This document shows, in pieces, positions 7,587 to 16,396 of a stretch of 50,143 bases of DNA. Both the position numbers and the translations under genes were made by a program. The stretch is taken from NCBI GenBank assembly GCA_025351645.1, contig JANXVN010000079.1:1-50143 (forward strand). The letters run 5' to 3'. Each line of letters begins with the position of its first letter. The stretch's first letter is position 1. Under the pieces are notes generated by a model. It did not search any database. It was given only the letters and a program-made list of their open reading frames with translations, and was not told where the DNA came from. This DNA is from Ferruginibacter sp. Lineage in GTDB: Bacteria > Bacteroidota > Bacteroidia > Chitinophagales > Chitinophagaceae.

Positions 7587-9251
7587 ATGCTTTATTTCCT
7601 TTCAGTTTCCATTATCGTAATTATGATGGGCATGCTTTCATCTTTTATATTTAAAAATAAACAAAAGAAAAAGGCAGCTAATTTGAATAGTCAATGGGGC
7701 AACATAAAAATAGAAAATTTTAATTTTAACCTTATCAGTATCTATCTGGAAAACCATAAGGAAAGCCATTTCCACCAATTATCAAACCAAACAAAAAGTG
7801 ATATTGACTTTACGGATATTTTTTGCCTCATAGACCGCACCGTAAGCAAAGTAGGGCAGCAATTTTTGTTTGATAAATGCAGCAGGCCAACAAACAACAC
7901 AATTGCCCTTGAGGAGCTAAGCAAGCAGTCTGATTTTTTTACCAACAATAAATCCAGTAGAGAAAATGCGCAACAATTATTATCAAGCCTTAATAATAAC
8001 AATGCCTATTTTATTGCTACTTTGTTAACAGATAAATTACCTAGCAAGCCTGCATGGTTCAGCTTAATAAAGGTTTACATGGCCGTAATTTTACTTCTGG
8101 TACTTTCTTCAATAATTTATCCATTTTTATTTATTTGGTTAATGGTGCCCCTTGCGCTGAATATATTTCTTCATTACCGCAACAAGAACCATACGCAGCG
8201 TTTTAACAAGTCGTTTCCACAGTTAAATATGCTTATCAATATCTGCAAAAAATTAAGCTCCGGTAACCTTCCTTTCGAAAATGGTAATATAAAGCATAGT
8301 ATCCGCAGTCTAAAAAGCATTCAGCAAAAAAGCAAGCTGCTAAGCTTTGATGGTCCATCACTAAAAGATGAACTCACTCAATTTGCCTTAATTTTTATTG
8401 ATTTTATAAAAGCTTTTTTTTTGATAGAATTTTTTATCTTTTATAATTTAATAGAGGCAATAAGGAATAAGCGGGGCGATATTTTACATCTTTTTCAATA
8501 TGCAGGCTCAATAGATACAGCGCTTTCAATAGCTTCTTTGAGGAGCAGTAATTTTAAAACGTGCGTGCCTGTTTTTTTGCCGGCATTTAAGGAGCTACAT
8601 TCCATACAATCCTATCATCCTTTAATTGAAAATTGTGTTTCAAACAATATGGAGGTGCAAAACAAGAGTATTTTGATAACGGGGTCAAACATGAGTGGCA
8701 AAACAACTTTCCTTCGTATGCTTGCCATTAATTCGGTACTGGCACAAACTATTTGTACTTGTTTTGCTGATGAGTTTAAAACGCCGGTAATTAAAGTACA
8801 TTCGTCTATAAGGATAGACGATAATTTATTTGAAGGCAAAAGTTATTATTTTGAAGAGGTAACAATAATGGGCGCATTAATACACGAAGCAAAACAAAAC
8901 TGGCAGAATATCTTTATATTGGATGAGGTATTTAAAGGTACAAACACCATTGAACGCATTGCTGCGGCAAAAGCCATACTGTCTTTCTTAAACAAAAAAA
9001 ACAATATCGTATTTGTATCAACGCACGATGTTGAATTAGCAGTAATGCTAGCAGCTGAATATGAATTATACCATTTTGCGGAATCAATAGAAGATGGCCA
9101 ATTAAGTTTTGGCTATACACTAAAAAAGGGGCCTTCAAAAAAAAGCAATGCTATTAAGATTTTAGAACTATATAATTTCCCTACAGAAATAATTGAAGAA
9201 GCAAAGGCAATAAGCCAGTCATTTTTTATTGCGGGCAACCACCAAGCATAA
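7587..9251 (+). CDS. MutS-like ATPase with transmembrane segments
   Basis: The C-terminal third is a clear MutS-family ABC-type ATPase: Walker A ITGSNMSGKTTF at 364-375, SIRIDDNLFEGKSYYFEEV at 407-425, Walker B FILDEVFKGTNTIERI at 443-458, and the His-switch VFVSTHDVEL at 475-484. The DNA mismatch-recognition domain (Phe-x-Glu motif) of MutS1 is missing, and 554 residues is far shorter than MutS1. The N-terminus has a hydrophobic helix (3-22), and residues 158-196 hold one hairpin of two more helices; 265-292 is also hydrophobic. It therefore appears to be an inner-membrane MutS-related protein, a type often seen in Bacteroidota and of unknown role. It should not be called mismatch repair MutS. 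The neighbour 57 bases downstream is a ModF-like ABC protein, probably the same transcript. Confidence 0.85.
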   Translation: MLYFLSVSIIVIMMGMLSSFIFKNKQKKKAANLNSQWGNIKIENFNFNLISIYLENHKESHFHQLSNQTKSDIDFTDIFCLIDRTVSKVGQQFLFDKCSRPTNNTIALEELSKQSDFFTNNKSSRENAQQLLSSLNNNNAYFIATLLTDKLPSKPAWFSLIKVYMAVILLLVLSSIIYPFLFIWLMVPLALNIFLHYRNKNHTQRFNKSFPQLNMLINICKKLSSGNLPFENGNIKHSIRSLKSIQQKSKLLSFDGPSLKDELTQFALIFIDFIKAFFLIEFFIFYNLIEAIRNKRGDILHLFQYAGSIDTALSIASLRSSNFKTCVPVFLPAFKELHSIQSYHPLIENCVSNNMEVQNKSILITGSNMSGKTTFLRMLAINSVLAQTICTCFADEFKTPVIKVHSSIRIDDNLFEGKSYYFEEVTIMGALIHEAKQNWQNIFILDEVFKGTNTIERIAAAKAILSFLNKKNNIVFVSTHDVELAVMLAAEYELYHFAESIEDGQLSFGYTLKKGPSKKSNAIKILELYNFPTEIIEEAKAISQSFFIAGNHQA

Positions 9252-9308
9252 ACTTAATTAATTTTTCCCGCTTGTCCTGGTAATAAGATTTATACTAAAA
9301 TTTAATCA

Positions 9309-10562
9309 ATGCTCAATAATCATATAGCCGTATTCCTATCTAACAAAGGCAATAAAAGTATATTGGTAAAGCAGCTCCTAAACAAAAAAGCAACCGGGCC
9401 TTTTGCCGCTTTTAATAATCTTGATGGGGCGCTTTTTTCTTCCATAACAATTAATGAATTAGTTGACGAAGAAGAACAGCACAATCACATAGAAGTAGCC
9501 CCTGGCACTAATAGGCATCTGCGTACCTTATCAGGCGGCGAGCAAAAGAAAGCATTGCTTGCTTACCTGCTTTCCAAAAAGCCAGGCTTTATTATTGCCG
9601 ATAACCCATTCGATAATTTAGACATCGCATCGCAGGGGCGACTGTTACAACTGTTTACAGATATTGCAAAACATACGCCCATCATACAACTAATTACACG
9701 TGCTGCAGATAGGCTGCCGTTTATTGCAAATGCTGTTAGTGTTAAGGATGATAATAGTATTGTTATTTATAAAAATGTGGAAGATTATTTCCATCATCAG
9801 CAGGAAAACAGACTACCGTTTTTTACCGGGCCTATTCCGGAATCCGATCATGCATTTGGTTTAATCAGCAACCCGCTCGTTCAGTTTAATAAGGTAACCG
9901 TACAATACGACGAGCAGGTAATTGTTAAAGATATTAATTGGCAAATAAACACAGGCGAATTTTGGCATTTGATAGGGCCTAATGGTGCTGGCAAAACAAC
10001 CCTGCTATCATTAATTACCGGCGACAACCCCAAAGGTTATGGGCAAAATTTATTGTTGTTTGGCAAACGAAAAGGCACCGGCGAAAGCGTATGGTCCATC
10101 AAACAAAAAATTGGCTATTTTACTTCTTCCATAACCGATTTGTTTAGCCGTTATACTGAGGTAGGGCAAATGATCATTTCAGGCTTTTTCGATTCTGTAG
10201 GGCTGTACACAAAACCATCCGCAAGGCAAATAAAATTAGCTAATGATTGGCTTGCACTTATCAGCATGCTGCAATTGAAAAACAAACTTTTCCACACGCT
10301 TTCCTTAGGGCAGCAACGTATGGTATTAATAGCACGTGCCATGGTAAAACATCCGCCGTTATTAATATTAGACGAACCAACCGCCGGGCTTGACGATACC
10401 AACGCTGCCATTGTTGTGGCACTGATAAATAAAATGGCTAGCGAAAGCAACACAGCAATTTTATACGTTAGCCATCGTACGGAGGCCGGGCTTGTACCAA
10501 CTTATATTTTTCAATTAAAAGCCAGCGAAAAAGGCTCAACAGGAAAGCTCACTAAATTGTAA
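9309..10562 (+). CDS. ModF/PhrA-like double ABC ATPase, first half degenerate
   Basis: Soluble protein with two ABC ATPase halves and no membrane segment, arranged like ModF. Half 2 is intact: Walker A GPNGAGKTT at 223-231, signature SLGQQRMVLIARAM in the last third, Walker B LLILDEPTAGLDD. Half 1 keeps a good signature (LSGGEQKKAL, 74-83), but its P-loop region reads SNKGNKS (11-17) instead of GxxGxGKS, and its Walker B is IIADNPFDNLD, so the catalytic Glu is Asn99. The first site probably cannot hydrolyse ATP. ModF-type proteins are annotated as molybdenum or photorepair related, but no modABC or photolyase is nearby, so substrate and role are unknown. 417 residues, shorter than ModF of E. 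coli because half 1 is compact. Confidence 0.85.
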   Translation: MLNNHIAVFLSNKGNKSILVKQLLNKKATGPFAAFNNLDGALFSSITINELVDEEEQHNHIEVAPGTNRHLRTLSGGEQKKALLAYLLSKKPGFIIADNPFDNLDIASQGRLLQLFTDIAKHTPIIQLITRAADRLPFIANAVSVKDDNSIVIYKNVEDYFHHQQENRLPFFTGPIPESDHAFGLISNPLVQFNKVTVQYDEQVIVKDINWQINTGEFWHLIGPNGAGKTTLLSLITGDNPKGYGQNLLLFGKRKGTGESVWSIKQKIGYFTSSITDLFSRYTEVGQMIISGFFDSVGLYTKPSARQIKLANDWLALISMLQLKNKLFHTLSLGQQRMVLIARAMVKHPPLLILDEPTAGLDDTNAAIVVALINKMASESNTAILYVSHRTEAGLVPTYIFQLKASEKGSTGKLTKL

Positions 10563-10571
10563 CCAGCAATG

Positions 10572-10593
10572 TGGTTTTGATTTTAGAAAACCA
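10572..10593 (+). terminator. Weak hairpin after the ModF-like gene
   Basis: TGGTTTT pairs with AAAACCA around an 8-base loop, 9 bases after the stop codon; no T-run follows. It is only a possible terminator. Confidence 0.3.
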
Positions 10594-10666
10594 AAAATCC
10601 TGTTTAACGAAGGGGGCTTAGATTTTATTTTTATTTGATCGCGTATCTTAAAAGTAAAATAAATGG

Positions 10667-10674
10667 TATTTTTG
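10667..10674 (+). promoter_or_regulatory. Possible -7 box upstream of kup copy 1
   Basis: TATTTTTG fits the Bacteroidota -7 consensus TAnnTTTG. No well-placed TTTG -33 box is found. If used, it gives a leader of about 120 bases before the kup ATG. Confidence 0.4.
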
Positions 10675-10800
10675 CGCCAAATTAGGGGTAGCTAACTATA
10701 TTATTATCAATTAAATAGTTGTTAATCGATACCAATTTAATCAATAGTCCTATTTAATTTATATATTCGTTTTTTTGCTTTTAAAGATTACCAAAATTAT

Positions 10801-12828
10801 ATGATAAGTACTGTAAATAAAACTACAACAAAAGTTACCGTTGCCACTTTGTTGATTGCGCTTGGTATTATATATGGAGATATTGGAACCAGCCCCCTAT
10901 ATGTACTAAAGGCAATTATAGGCGAAAAAAAAATTGATGAAACATTGGTGTATGGCGGCGTTTCATTAATTTTTTGGACACTGCTTTTTCAAACAACCGT
11001 TAAATATGTGTGGCTTACTTTAAGGGCCGACAACCAGGGAGAAGGAGGCGTTTTTTCTTTATACGCATTGGTGCGCCGCTATAGCAAATATTTAGTTATC
11101 CCTACCATTTTGGGAGCTACCACTTTGCTGGCAGATGGCATTATCACGCCGCCCATTTCTGTAGCATCTGCTATTGAAGGATTGAATACCGTAAGCGGTA
11201 TGGAAAAAATAATTGTTCCGGGAAATTTGTTGACCACCAGTATTGTAATTGCCATAATATCAGGCTTGTTCTTTTTTCAGCGGTTTGGTACCCAAATAAT
11301 AGGTAAATTATTTGGTCCCATTATGGCGGTGTGGTTTGGAATGCTGCTTACAGTGGGCATTTTTGAAATAATACATTTCCCCAGTGTTGTTAAAGTATTA
11401 AACCCATATTATGGGTATAATTTATTAGTGAATTACCATCAAGGCTTTTGGTTATTAGGTGCTGTGTTTTTATGTACTACAGGTGCTGAAGCTTTATACT
11501 CCGACTTAGGCCATTGCGGCATTAAAAACATCCGCATTACCTGGATATTTGTAAAAATTAGCTTGGTAATTAATTATATAGGGCAGGCCGCCTGGGTTAT
11601 GCACCAGCCAAACGCTTATTTAAAAATAGTAGCCCCGGATACAAAAATATCCTCTTTAGAATTAAACCCTTTTTTTGAAATGATGCCCCACTGGTTTTTG
11701 CTGCCCAGCATAATAATAGCCACAGCTGCCACTATCATAGCATCTCAAGCGCTTATAAGCGGGTCGTTTACATTGGTTAGCGAGGCGATGAACCTTAACT
11801 TTTGGCCAAGGGTAACCGTAAGGCAACCGAGTAATGTTAAAGGGCAAATTTATATACCTAGCGTAAATACCATTTTATGGTTTGGCTGCGTGCTAATGGT
11901 GATTTATTTTAAAACATCGTCTAATATGGAAGCGGCTTATGGTTTTTCTATTACTGTTGCTATGATGATGACCACAATACTGCTCAATTATTTTTTACGG
12001 TTCAAGCTTAAATGGAACAGGTTTTATGTGGCAGCTATCATAAGCGTGTTTGCTATTATTGAAGGCTCATTTTTTATTGCCAATGTGGCTAAAATTAAAG
12101 AGCGATGGATGTTTCTGTTTTTTGAGCTTTTTATATTTATGACAATGTATGTGTGGTACTATGCGAGAAAAATACATAACCGCTTTACGAAATTTGTAGA
12201 TATAGGAAAATACACAGAGCAACTGCTGGAGTTGAGTACAGACGATGCCATACCCAAATTTTCTACCCATGTAATATACTTGTCAAAAGCAAATAGCCAA
12301 TCGCAAATTGAAGAGAAAATTATTAAATCTATTTTTTCTAAAAAACCTAAAAGAGCAGATGTATATTGGTTTTTACACATCAACAGAACAAGTGAGCCTT
12401 ATACTATGACGTACGATGTATCCGAATTGATAGATGATAAAGTAATTAAGGTCAACATCAATATAGGTTTTCGCATCCAGCCCAAAACAGAATTATATTT
12501 TAAAAAGATAGTGCAGGAATTAGTGGCCAACAAAGAATTAAACCTGCACATAAGGGCTGATGGATCAACAAAATACAACCCCGAACCAGACTTTAAATTT
12601 GTAGTAATAGAAAAATTCCTTTCTATTGAAAATGAATTTGCCCTGCGGGAAGGATTGTTGTTAAAATCGTATTTTTTGTTGAAAGATATGAGCCTAAGCG
12701 ACGAAAAAGCTTTTGGGTTAGATAAGAGCGATGTAGTTGTAGAACAGATACCTTTATTATATTACCCCATTACAAAAATAGATTTGGTAAGGGATAAACG
12801 ACCTGTTCTAAGCAAAGATGAAGGCTAA
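10801..12828 (+). CDS. kup: Kup-type potassium transporter, copy 1
   Basis: Inner-membrane K+/H+ symporter of the KUP/HAK family, used for potassium uptake. 675 residues. The family start motif ALGIIYGDIGTSPLYVL is at about 20-36; a further conserved block is LRADNQGEGGVFSLYALVRR (about 74-93). About twelve hydrophobic helices fill the first 465 residues, followed by the roughly 200-residue cytoplasmic tail typical of the family. TTGAEALYSDLGHCG and ASQALISGSFTLVSEA are also diagnostic. A second full-length paralogue follows 466 bases downstream on the same strand; the gap holds a palindromic repeat and a possible promoter, so the two are probably transcribed separately. Confidence 0.96.
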   Translation: MISTVNKTTTKVTVATLLIALGIIYGDIGTSPLYVLKAIIGEKKIDETLVYGGVSLIFWTLLFQTTVKYVWLTLRADNQGEGGVFSLYALVRRYSKYLVIPTILGATTLLADGIITPPISVASAIEGLNTVSGMEKIIVPGNLLTTSIVIAIISGLFFFQRFGTQIIGKLFGPIMAVWFGMLLTVGIFEIIHFPSVVKVLNPYYGYNLLVNYHQGFWLLGAVFLCTTGAEALYSDLGHCGIKNIRITWIFVKISLVINYIGQAAWVMHQPNAYLKIVAPDTKISSLELNPFFEMMPHWFLLPSIIIATAATIIASQALISGSFTLVSEAMNLNFWPRVTVRQPSNVKGQIYIPSVNTILWFGCVLMVIYFKTSSNMEAAYGFSITVAMMMTTILLNYFLRFKLKWNRFYVAAIISVFAIIEGSFFIANVAKIKERWMFLFFELFIFMTMYVWYYARKIHNRFTKFVDIGKYTEQLLELSTDDAIPKFSTHVIYLSKANSQSQIEEKIIKSIFSKKPKRADVYWFLHINRTSEPYTMTYDVSELIDDKVIKVNINIGFRIQPKTELYFKKIVQELVANKELNLHIRADGSTKYNPEPDFKFVVIEKFLSIENEFALREGLLLKSYFLLKDMSLSDEKAFGLDKSDVVVEQIPLLYYPITKIDLVRDKRPVLSKDEG

Positions 12829-12862
12829 TTTATTAAATTATTGCGAAAGCCCCTTATAACTC

Positions 12863-12949
12863 AATGCCGTTAATTTAAGGCTAACCTCTTTTTGGAGAAG
12901 GTTAGGTGTCAGGTAAAACTAACATTTAAAGCCTTAACTTAACGGCATT
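12863..12949 (-). repeat. Palindromic intergenic repeat, copy B (87 bp)
   Basis: Ends AATGCCGTTAATTTAAGG (12863-12880) and CCTTAACTTAACGGCATT (12932-12949) are inverted repeats with one mismatch. Read on the minus strand the interior is TTTACCTGACACCTAACC followed by CTTCTCCAAAAAGAGG, aligning along its whole length with copy C. It lies 34 bases after the kup stop and may work as a transcription terminator or RNA stabiliser. Confidence 0.88.
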
Positions 12950-13221
12950 ACTAATACCTACGCTTTTCCTGGTCAAGCACTAAAAAAAATCCATAGGCCT
13001 GTGCATTAATAATCAATCAATTATGCATGCCTTGTTGGTAAAAAATAAACCCTTTTTTGCATTTATCCCTATTTTTGTTTGCGAAGTATTTTTATAAAGA
13101 CAATGCAATTTTTCTAATTTTTATGGGTTTTGTATCCTACACAGTTTATTTAGTAGCAAAAGCTTTTTAGGCTTATTTGCCACTTTCAATGTTATTTTTT
13201 TTACAATAGCGGGTTTCAATA

Positions 13222-13229
13222 TACATTTG
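13222..13229 (+). promoter_or_regulatory. Possible promoter of kup copy 2
   Basis: TACATTTG fits the -7 consensus TAnnTTTG. A T-rich tract (TTTT at 13198-13201) lies 20 bases upstream where a -33 box is expected. The leader to the TTG start at 13295 would be about 60 bases. The remaining gap from 12950 is AT-rich with no ORF. Confidence 0.45.
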
Positions 13230-13294
13230 TATTGGTAATGGCAAAGCATATTTATTGCTATAGCTCCAATCCATTTACAAAAAATTAATCAGTA

Positions 13295-15280
13295 TTGACA
13301 AAGCATGTAAATAAAGTAACGGCTGCCGGCTTAATAGTTGCTTTAGGTATTATTTATGGAGATATCGGAACTTCTCCATTGTATGTTTTCAACGCAATTA
13401 TTAACGGAAAATCAATAAGCGAAGCCCTTATTATAGGTAGCTTATCCTGTATTATATGGACGCTTACCTTACAAACCACCGTTAAATATGTTATCTTAAC
13501 TTTAAGGGCAGATAACAAAGGCGAAGGAGGGATTTTTTCGTTGTATACGCTGGTAAGGCGACAAAAAAGGTGGCTAGTTATCCCCGCAATGATAGGCGGG
13601 GCCGCACTATTGGCAGATGGAATGATAACCCCTCCCATATCTGTAACCTCGGCCATTGAAGGCTTAAAACAAATAGATTCTTTTAAAGCTATCCATCAAT
13701 CCACCATCATTTATATTGTTTTAGGCATACTGGTATTCTTATTCTTTTTACAGCAATTTGGGTCTGCCTCAATAGGTAAACTCTTTGGCCCTATCATGCT
13801 CATTTGGTTTGGCATGCTCGCCGTATTTGGAATTTTGCATCTCTCAGACGATTGGGGTATCCTAAGGGCCTTTAACCCATATTATGCCATTAAATTACTA
13901 ACCACTTACCCGCATGGGTTTTGGATATTAGGCGCTGTATTTTTATGTACTACCGGGGCAGAAGCACTGTATAGCGACCTGGGGCATTGCGGCAAAGAGA
14001 ACATCCGTGTATCCTGGGTATTTGTAAAAACCTGCCTTGTTTTAAACTACCTCGGCCAGGGTGCGTGGCTACTGGCACACTACAATAATAAGGCCATTAC
14101 CGGAGATATGATTAAGGGAGGGTTTAACCCATTTTTTGGTTTAATGCCAGAGCAGTTTAGGCTTATAGGCTTAATTATTGCCACACTTGCAGCCATCATT
14201 GCCAGCCAGGCATTAATAAGCGGTTCCTTTACGCTAATTTCCGAAGCTATCCGCCTAAACCTGTGGCCCCGCATGAAAATTAATTATCCCTCCGAAGCAA
14301 AGGGCCAACTGTATATACCTGGTATAAATATGCTGCTTTTTGTAGGCTGCAGCGGTATTGTACTTTGGTTTAAAACCAGTAGCGCCATGGAAGCCGCCTA
14401 CGGCTTGGCCATTACTTTATGTATGCTGTCCACCACCATATTGTTTGCCAATTATTTAATTTCCCGGCGTACCGGCAGGTTTTTTATATACCTTTTTTTA
14501 GTGGTGTACCTCACGCTCGAAGCGAGTTTTCTTGCAGCCAACCTCGATAAATTTCCTCACGGCGGTTATATAGCGTTGCTGGTAGGAGGCGGCTTGTTTG
14601 TTGTAATGTATGTGTGGTACCGTAGCCGTAAAATTAAAAACCGTTACGTAGAGTTTGTGCGCATGGAAGAATATATCCCTAAGCTGGAAGAATTAAGCAA
14701 TGATACAACAGTACCTAAATTTGCTACACACCTTGTGTACATGACAAGCGCCAACAACCCCAAAGAAATTGAACATAAAATTATTTACTCTATTTTAAGT
14801 GGCAAGCCAAAACGTGCAGATATATTCTGGTTCGTACATTTGGATACGCTCGATGACCCTTACACCTGCGAATATATTGTTGACCATATCATCCCCAACG
14901 ATATTATCAGGGTAGAGTTCCGTCTCGGTTTTAGGATTGCACCACGGGTAAACCTGATGTTTAAAAAAGTGGTGGAAGACCTGGTTGCCAATAAAGAAGT
15001 TAACGTAACCAGCCGTTACGAAAGCCAGCAGCGCAACAATGTAGTAGGCGATTTTCAATTTGTAGTAATGGAAAAATTCCTATCGCAGGATAATGAATTG
15101 CCTTTCATGGAGCGCATCATCATGCACCTTTACTTTTGGATAAAAGAATTTTCTTTAAGCGAAGAAAAAGGTTTTGGCCTGCAGCAAAGCAATGTTTCGG
15201 TAGAAAAATATCCGCTGGTAGTAGCACCTACAAGCAAGTTTAAATTAAAAAGGATTTATACAGACGAGGAAGAAGAATAA
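13295..15280 (+). CDS. kup: Kup-type potassium transporter, copy 2 (TTG start)
   Basis: Second KUP potassium symporter, 661 residues, with the same motifs as copy 1: ALGIIYGDIGTSPLYVF near the start, LRADNKGEGGIFSLYTLVRR, TTGAEALYSDLGHCG, ASQALISGSFTLISEA, about twelve membrane helices and a C-terminal cytoplasmic part. The reading frame has a stop (TAA at 13286) just three codons before TTG 13295, and there is no ATG before the conserved first helix, so TTG is the most likely start. The two copies are clearly diverged and may differ in affinity or pH range. A strong terminator follows. Confidence 0.95.
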   Translation: MTKHVNKVTAAGLIVALGIIYGDIGTSPLYVFNAIINGKSISEALIIGSLSCIIWTLTLQTTVKYVILTLRADNKGEGGIFSLYTLVRRQKRWLVIPAMIGGAALLADGMITPPISVTSAIEGLKQIDSFKAIHQSTIIYIVLGILVFLFFLQQFGSASIGKLFGPIMLIWFGMLAVFGILHLSDDWGILRAFNPYYAIKLLTTYPHGFWILGAVFLCTTGAEALYSDLGHCGKENIRVSWVFVKTCLVLNYLGQGAWLLAHYNNKAITGDMIKGGFNPFFGLMPEQFRLIGLIIATLAAIIASQALISGSFTLISEAIRLNLWPRMKINYPSEAKGQLYIPGINMLLFVGCSGIVLWFKTSSAMEAAYGLAITLCMLSTTILFANYLISRRTGRFFIYLFLVVYLTLEASFLAANLDKFPHGGYIALLVGGGLFVVMYVWYRSRKIKNRYVEFVRMEEYIPKLEELSNDTTVPKFATHLVYMTSANNPKEIEHKIIYSILSGKPKRADIFWFVHLDTLDDPYTCEYIVDHIIPNDIIRVEFRLGFRIAPRVNLMFKKVVEDLVANKEVNVTSRYESQQRNNVVGDFQFVVMEKFLSQDNELPFMERIIMHLYFWIKEFSLSEEKGFGLQQSNVSVEKYPLVVAPTSKFKLKRIYTDEEEE

Positions 15281-15306
15281 TAAATTATGCCTTACAAAAA
15301 ATTTCC

Positions 15307-15335
15307 ATTGCCTTTTTTTAAAGGCAATTTTTTTT
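15307..15335 (+). terminator. Rho-independent terminator after kup copy 2
   Basis: ATTGCCTTT (15307-15315) pairs perfectly with AAAGGCAAT (15320-15328) around TTTT, followed by a run of T. Confidence 0.92.
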
Positions 15336-15337
15336 GG

Positions 15338-15437
15338 CACCCGGGCGGGCTATTCGCTTCAATCTTTTTTGCGGGCGGCCCGACAAAATAAGGATTTTCG
15401 CTTCTATCCCCGTCCGAACGGTTCATCCGGGCGGGCC
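15338..15437. repeat. GC-rich intergenic repeat-like block
   Basis: A GC-rich island in AT-rich intergenic DNA. CCGGGCGGGC occurs twice as a direct repeat (15341-15350 and 15427-15436). Between them TATTCGCTTCAATCTTTTT and AAGGATTTTCGCTTCTATCC are an imperfect related pair enclosing GGGCGGCCCG. The layout (G/C-rich ends, TTCGCTTC words around a central palindrome) resembles dispersed repeats common in this phylum; the genome-wide copy number cannot be judged here. No coding potential is evident. Confidence 0.5.
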
Positions 15438-15503
15438 TGGTGCTTCAAGCCGTATAGGTTTCCGCATAATTTACAGGCTGGCAGTAGTAACAACCGGCAC
15501 AAT

Positions 15504-15511
15504 TATTTTTG
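15504..15511 (+). promoter_or_regulatory. Promoter -7 box of the alpha/beta hydrolase gene
   Basis: TATTTTTG is an exact match to TAnnTTTG. An apparent in-frame TTG start at 15509 lies inside this box, so translation must begin further downstream. Confidence 0.55.
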
Positions 15512-15520
15512 TATCCTTTA

Positions 15521-15572
15521 TTATTTGTACATTTAATACCTGCAAATACGCAGTTATTAAATGTACAAATAA
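15521..15572 (+). promoter_or_regulatory. Large leader hairpin ahead of the alpha/beta hydrolase
   Basis: TTATTTGTACATTTAATA (15521-15538) and TATTAAATGTACAAATAA (15555-15572) are a perfect 18-bp inverted repeat. Inside it CTGC (15540-15543) pairs with GCAG (15550-15553), giving an almost continuous 23-bp stem with a six-base loop. It starts 10 bases after the -7 box and ends 8 bases before the likely TTG start. It could be an attenuator, an operator for a dimeric regulator, or a site that hides the start region in the mRNA. It is AT-rich and has no T-run after it. Confidence 0.8.
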
Positions 15573-15580
15573 TTTCCGCC

Positions 15581-16369
15581 TTGTCATCCACCATCGTGTA
15601 TATTGTTATTGGCTACCTGGTACTATTAGCAATAATTTATTTACTGCAAGAGCGTTTTATATTTAAGCCAGAAAAGTTACAACAGGATTTTAAATACAAA
15701 TACGATGCGCCTTTTAAAGAATTATTTTTTGAAGTAGCACAAGGAGTCCGCATCAACGGGCTACATTTTTATGTGGAAAAACCGCTGGGGCTAATTATCT
15801 ATTTTCACGGTAATTCCAGGAGCATAAAAGGCTGGGCTAAATACGCCAAAGATTTTTACCGGTACCAATACGATGTAGTACTGGTAGATTACCGCGGCTT
15901 TGGCAAAAGCACTGGTAAACGAAGTGAAAAAGATATGCATAGTGACATGCAATTTGTTTACGATACGCTAACAACTACCTATCACGAAAACCACCTTATT
16001 GTATATGGGCGAAGCCTTGGTAGCGGCTTTGCAACCAATCTGGCAAGTGAAAATAAGCCACGTTATTTAATTTTAGAAGCCCCATATTTCAATTTTAAAA
16101 ATGTGGTAGAACGCTTTTTGCCCATTTTACCCGTGCGCTTTGTATTACGCTTCCACATGCGTACGGATAGATGGCTGCCAAAAGTAAATTGCCATACCTA
16201 TATTTTACACGGCACCAAAGATTGGCTGATACCCATCAGCAACAGTGAAAAATTGCAAGCCCTAAACCCCAAAAAAATAACCCTCATCCGCATTGAAGGC
16301 GGCGGGCATAATAACCTGCCCACATTTCCTGAGTACCATAAATTTATAAGGGATATTTTAGCACCTTAA
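15581..16369 (+). CDS. Membrane-anchored alpha/beta hydrolase
   Basis: Serine hydrolase-fold protein similar to the BEM46/YfhR-type family. One N-terminal membrane helix (IVYIVIGYLVLLAIIYLL, about residues 5-22) is followed by the lid-less hydrolase domain: IIYFHGNSRS (oxyanion strand), VDYRGFGKSTG, nucleophile elbow YGRSLGSG with Ser at about residue 145, acid in HGTKDWLIP, and His in GGGHNNLP near the end. All three catalytic residues are present. The substrate is unknown. The start is uncertain: the open frame reaches TTG 15509, but that codon is in the promoter; TTG 15581, just after the leader hairpin, or GTG 15596 are better, giving about 262 residues. Confidence 0.88.
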   Translation: MSSTIVYIVIGYLVLLAIIYLLQERFIFKPEKLQQDFKYKYDAPFKELFFEVAQGVRINGLHFYVEKPLGLIIYFHGNSRSIKGWAKYAKDFYRYQYDVVLVDYRGFGKSTGKRSEKDMHSDMQFVYDTLTTTYHENHLIVYGRSLGSGFATNLASENKPRYLILEAPYFNFKNVVERFLPILPVRFVLRFHMRTDRWLPKVNCHTYILHGTKDWLIPISNSEKLQALNPKKITLIRIEGGGHNNLPTFPEYHKFIRDILAP

Positions 16370-16396
16370 CTTACGTCGGTGCTTACATGGCTCAAA

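Noticed and set aside
10675..10800. Riboswitch (for example c-di-AMP type) in the kup leader
   Set aside because: The leader is AT-rich and I cannot find the conserved bases or stem layout of a known class.
15334..15666. Plus-strand ORF across the GC-rich repeat and leader hairpin
   Set aside because: It translates the repeat and overlaps the hydrolase start in another frame; no protein-like pattern.
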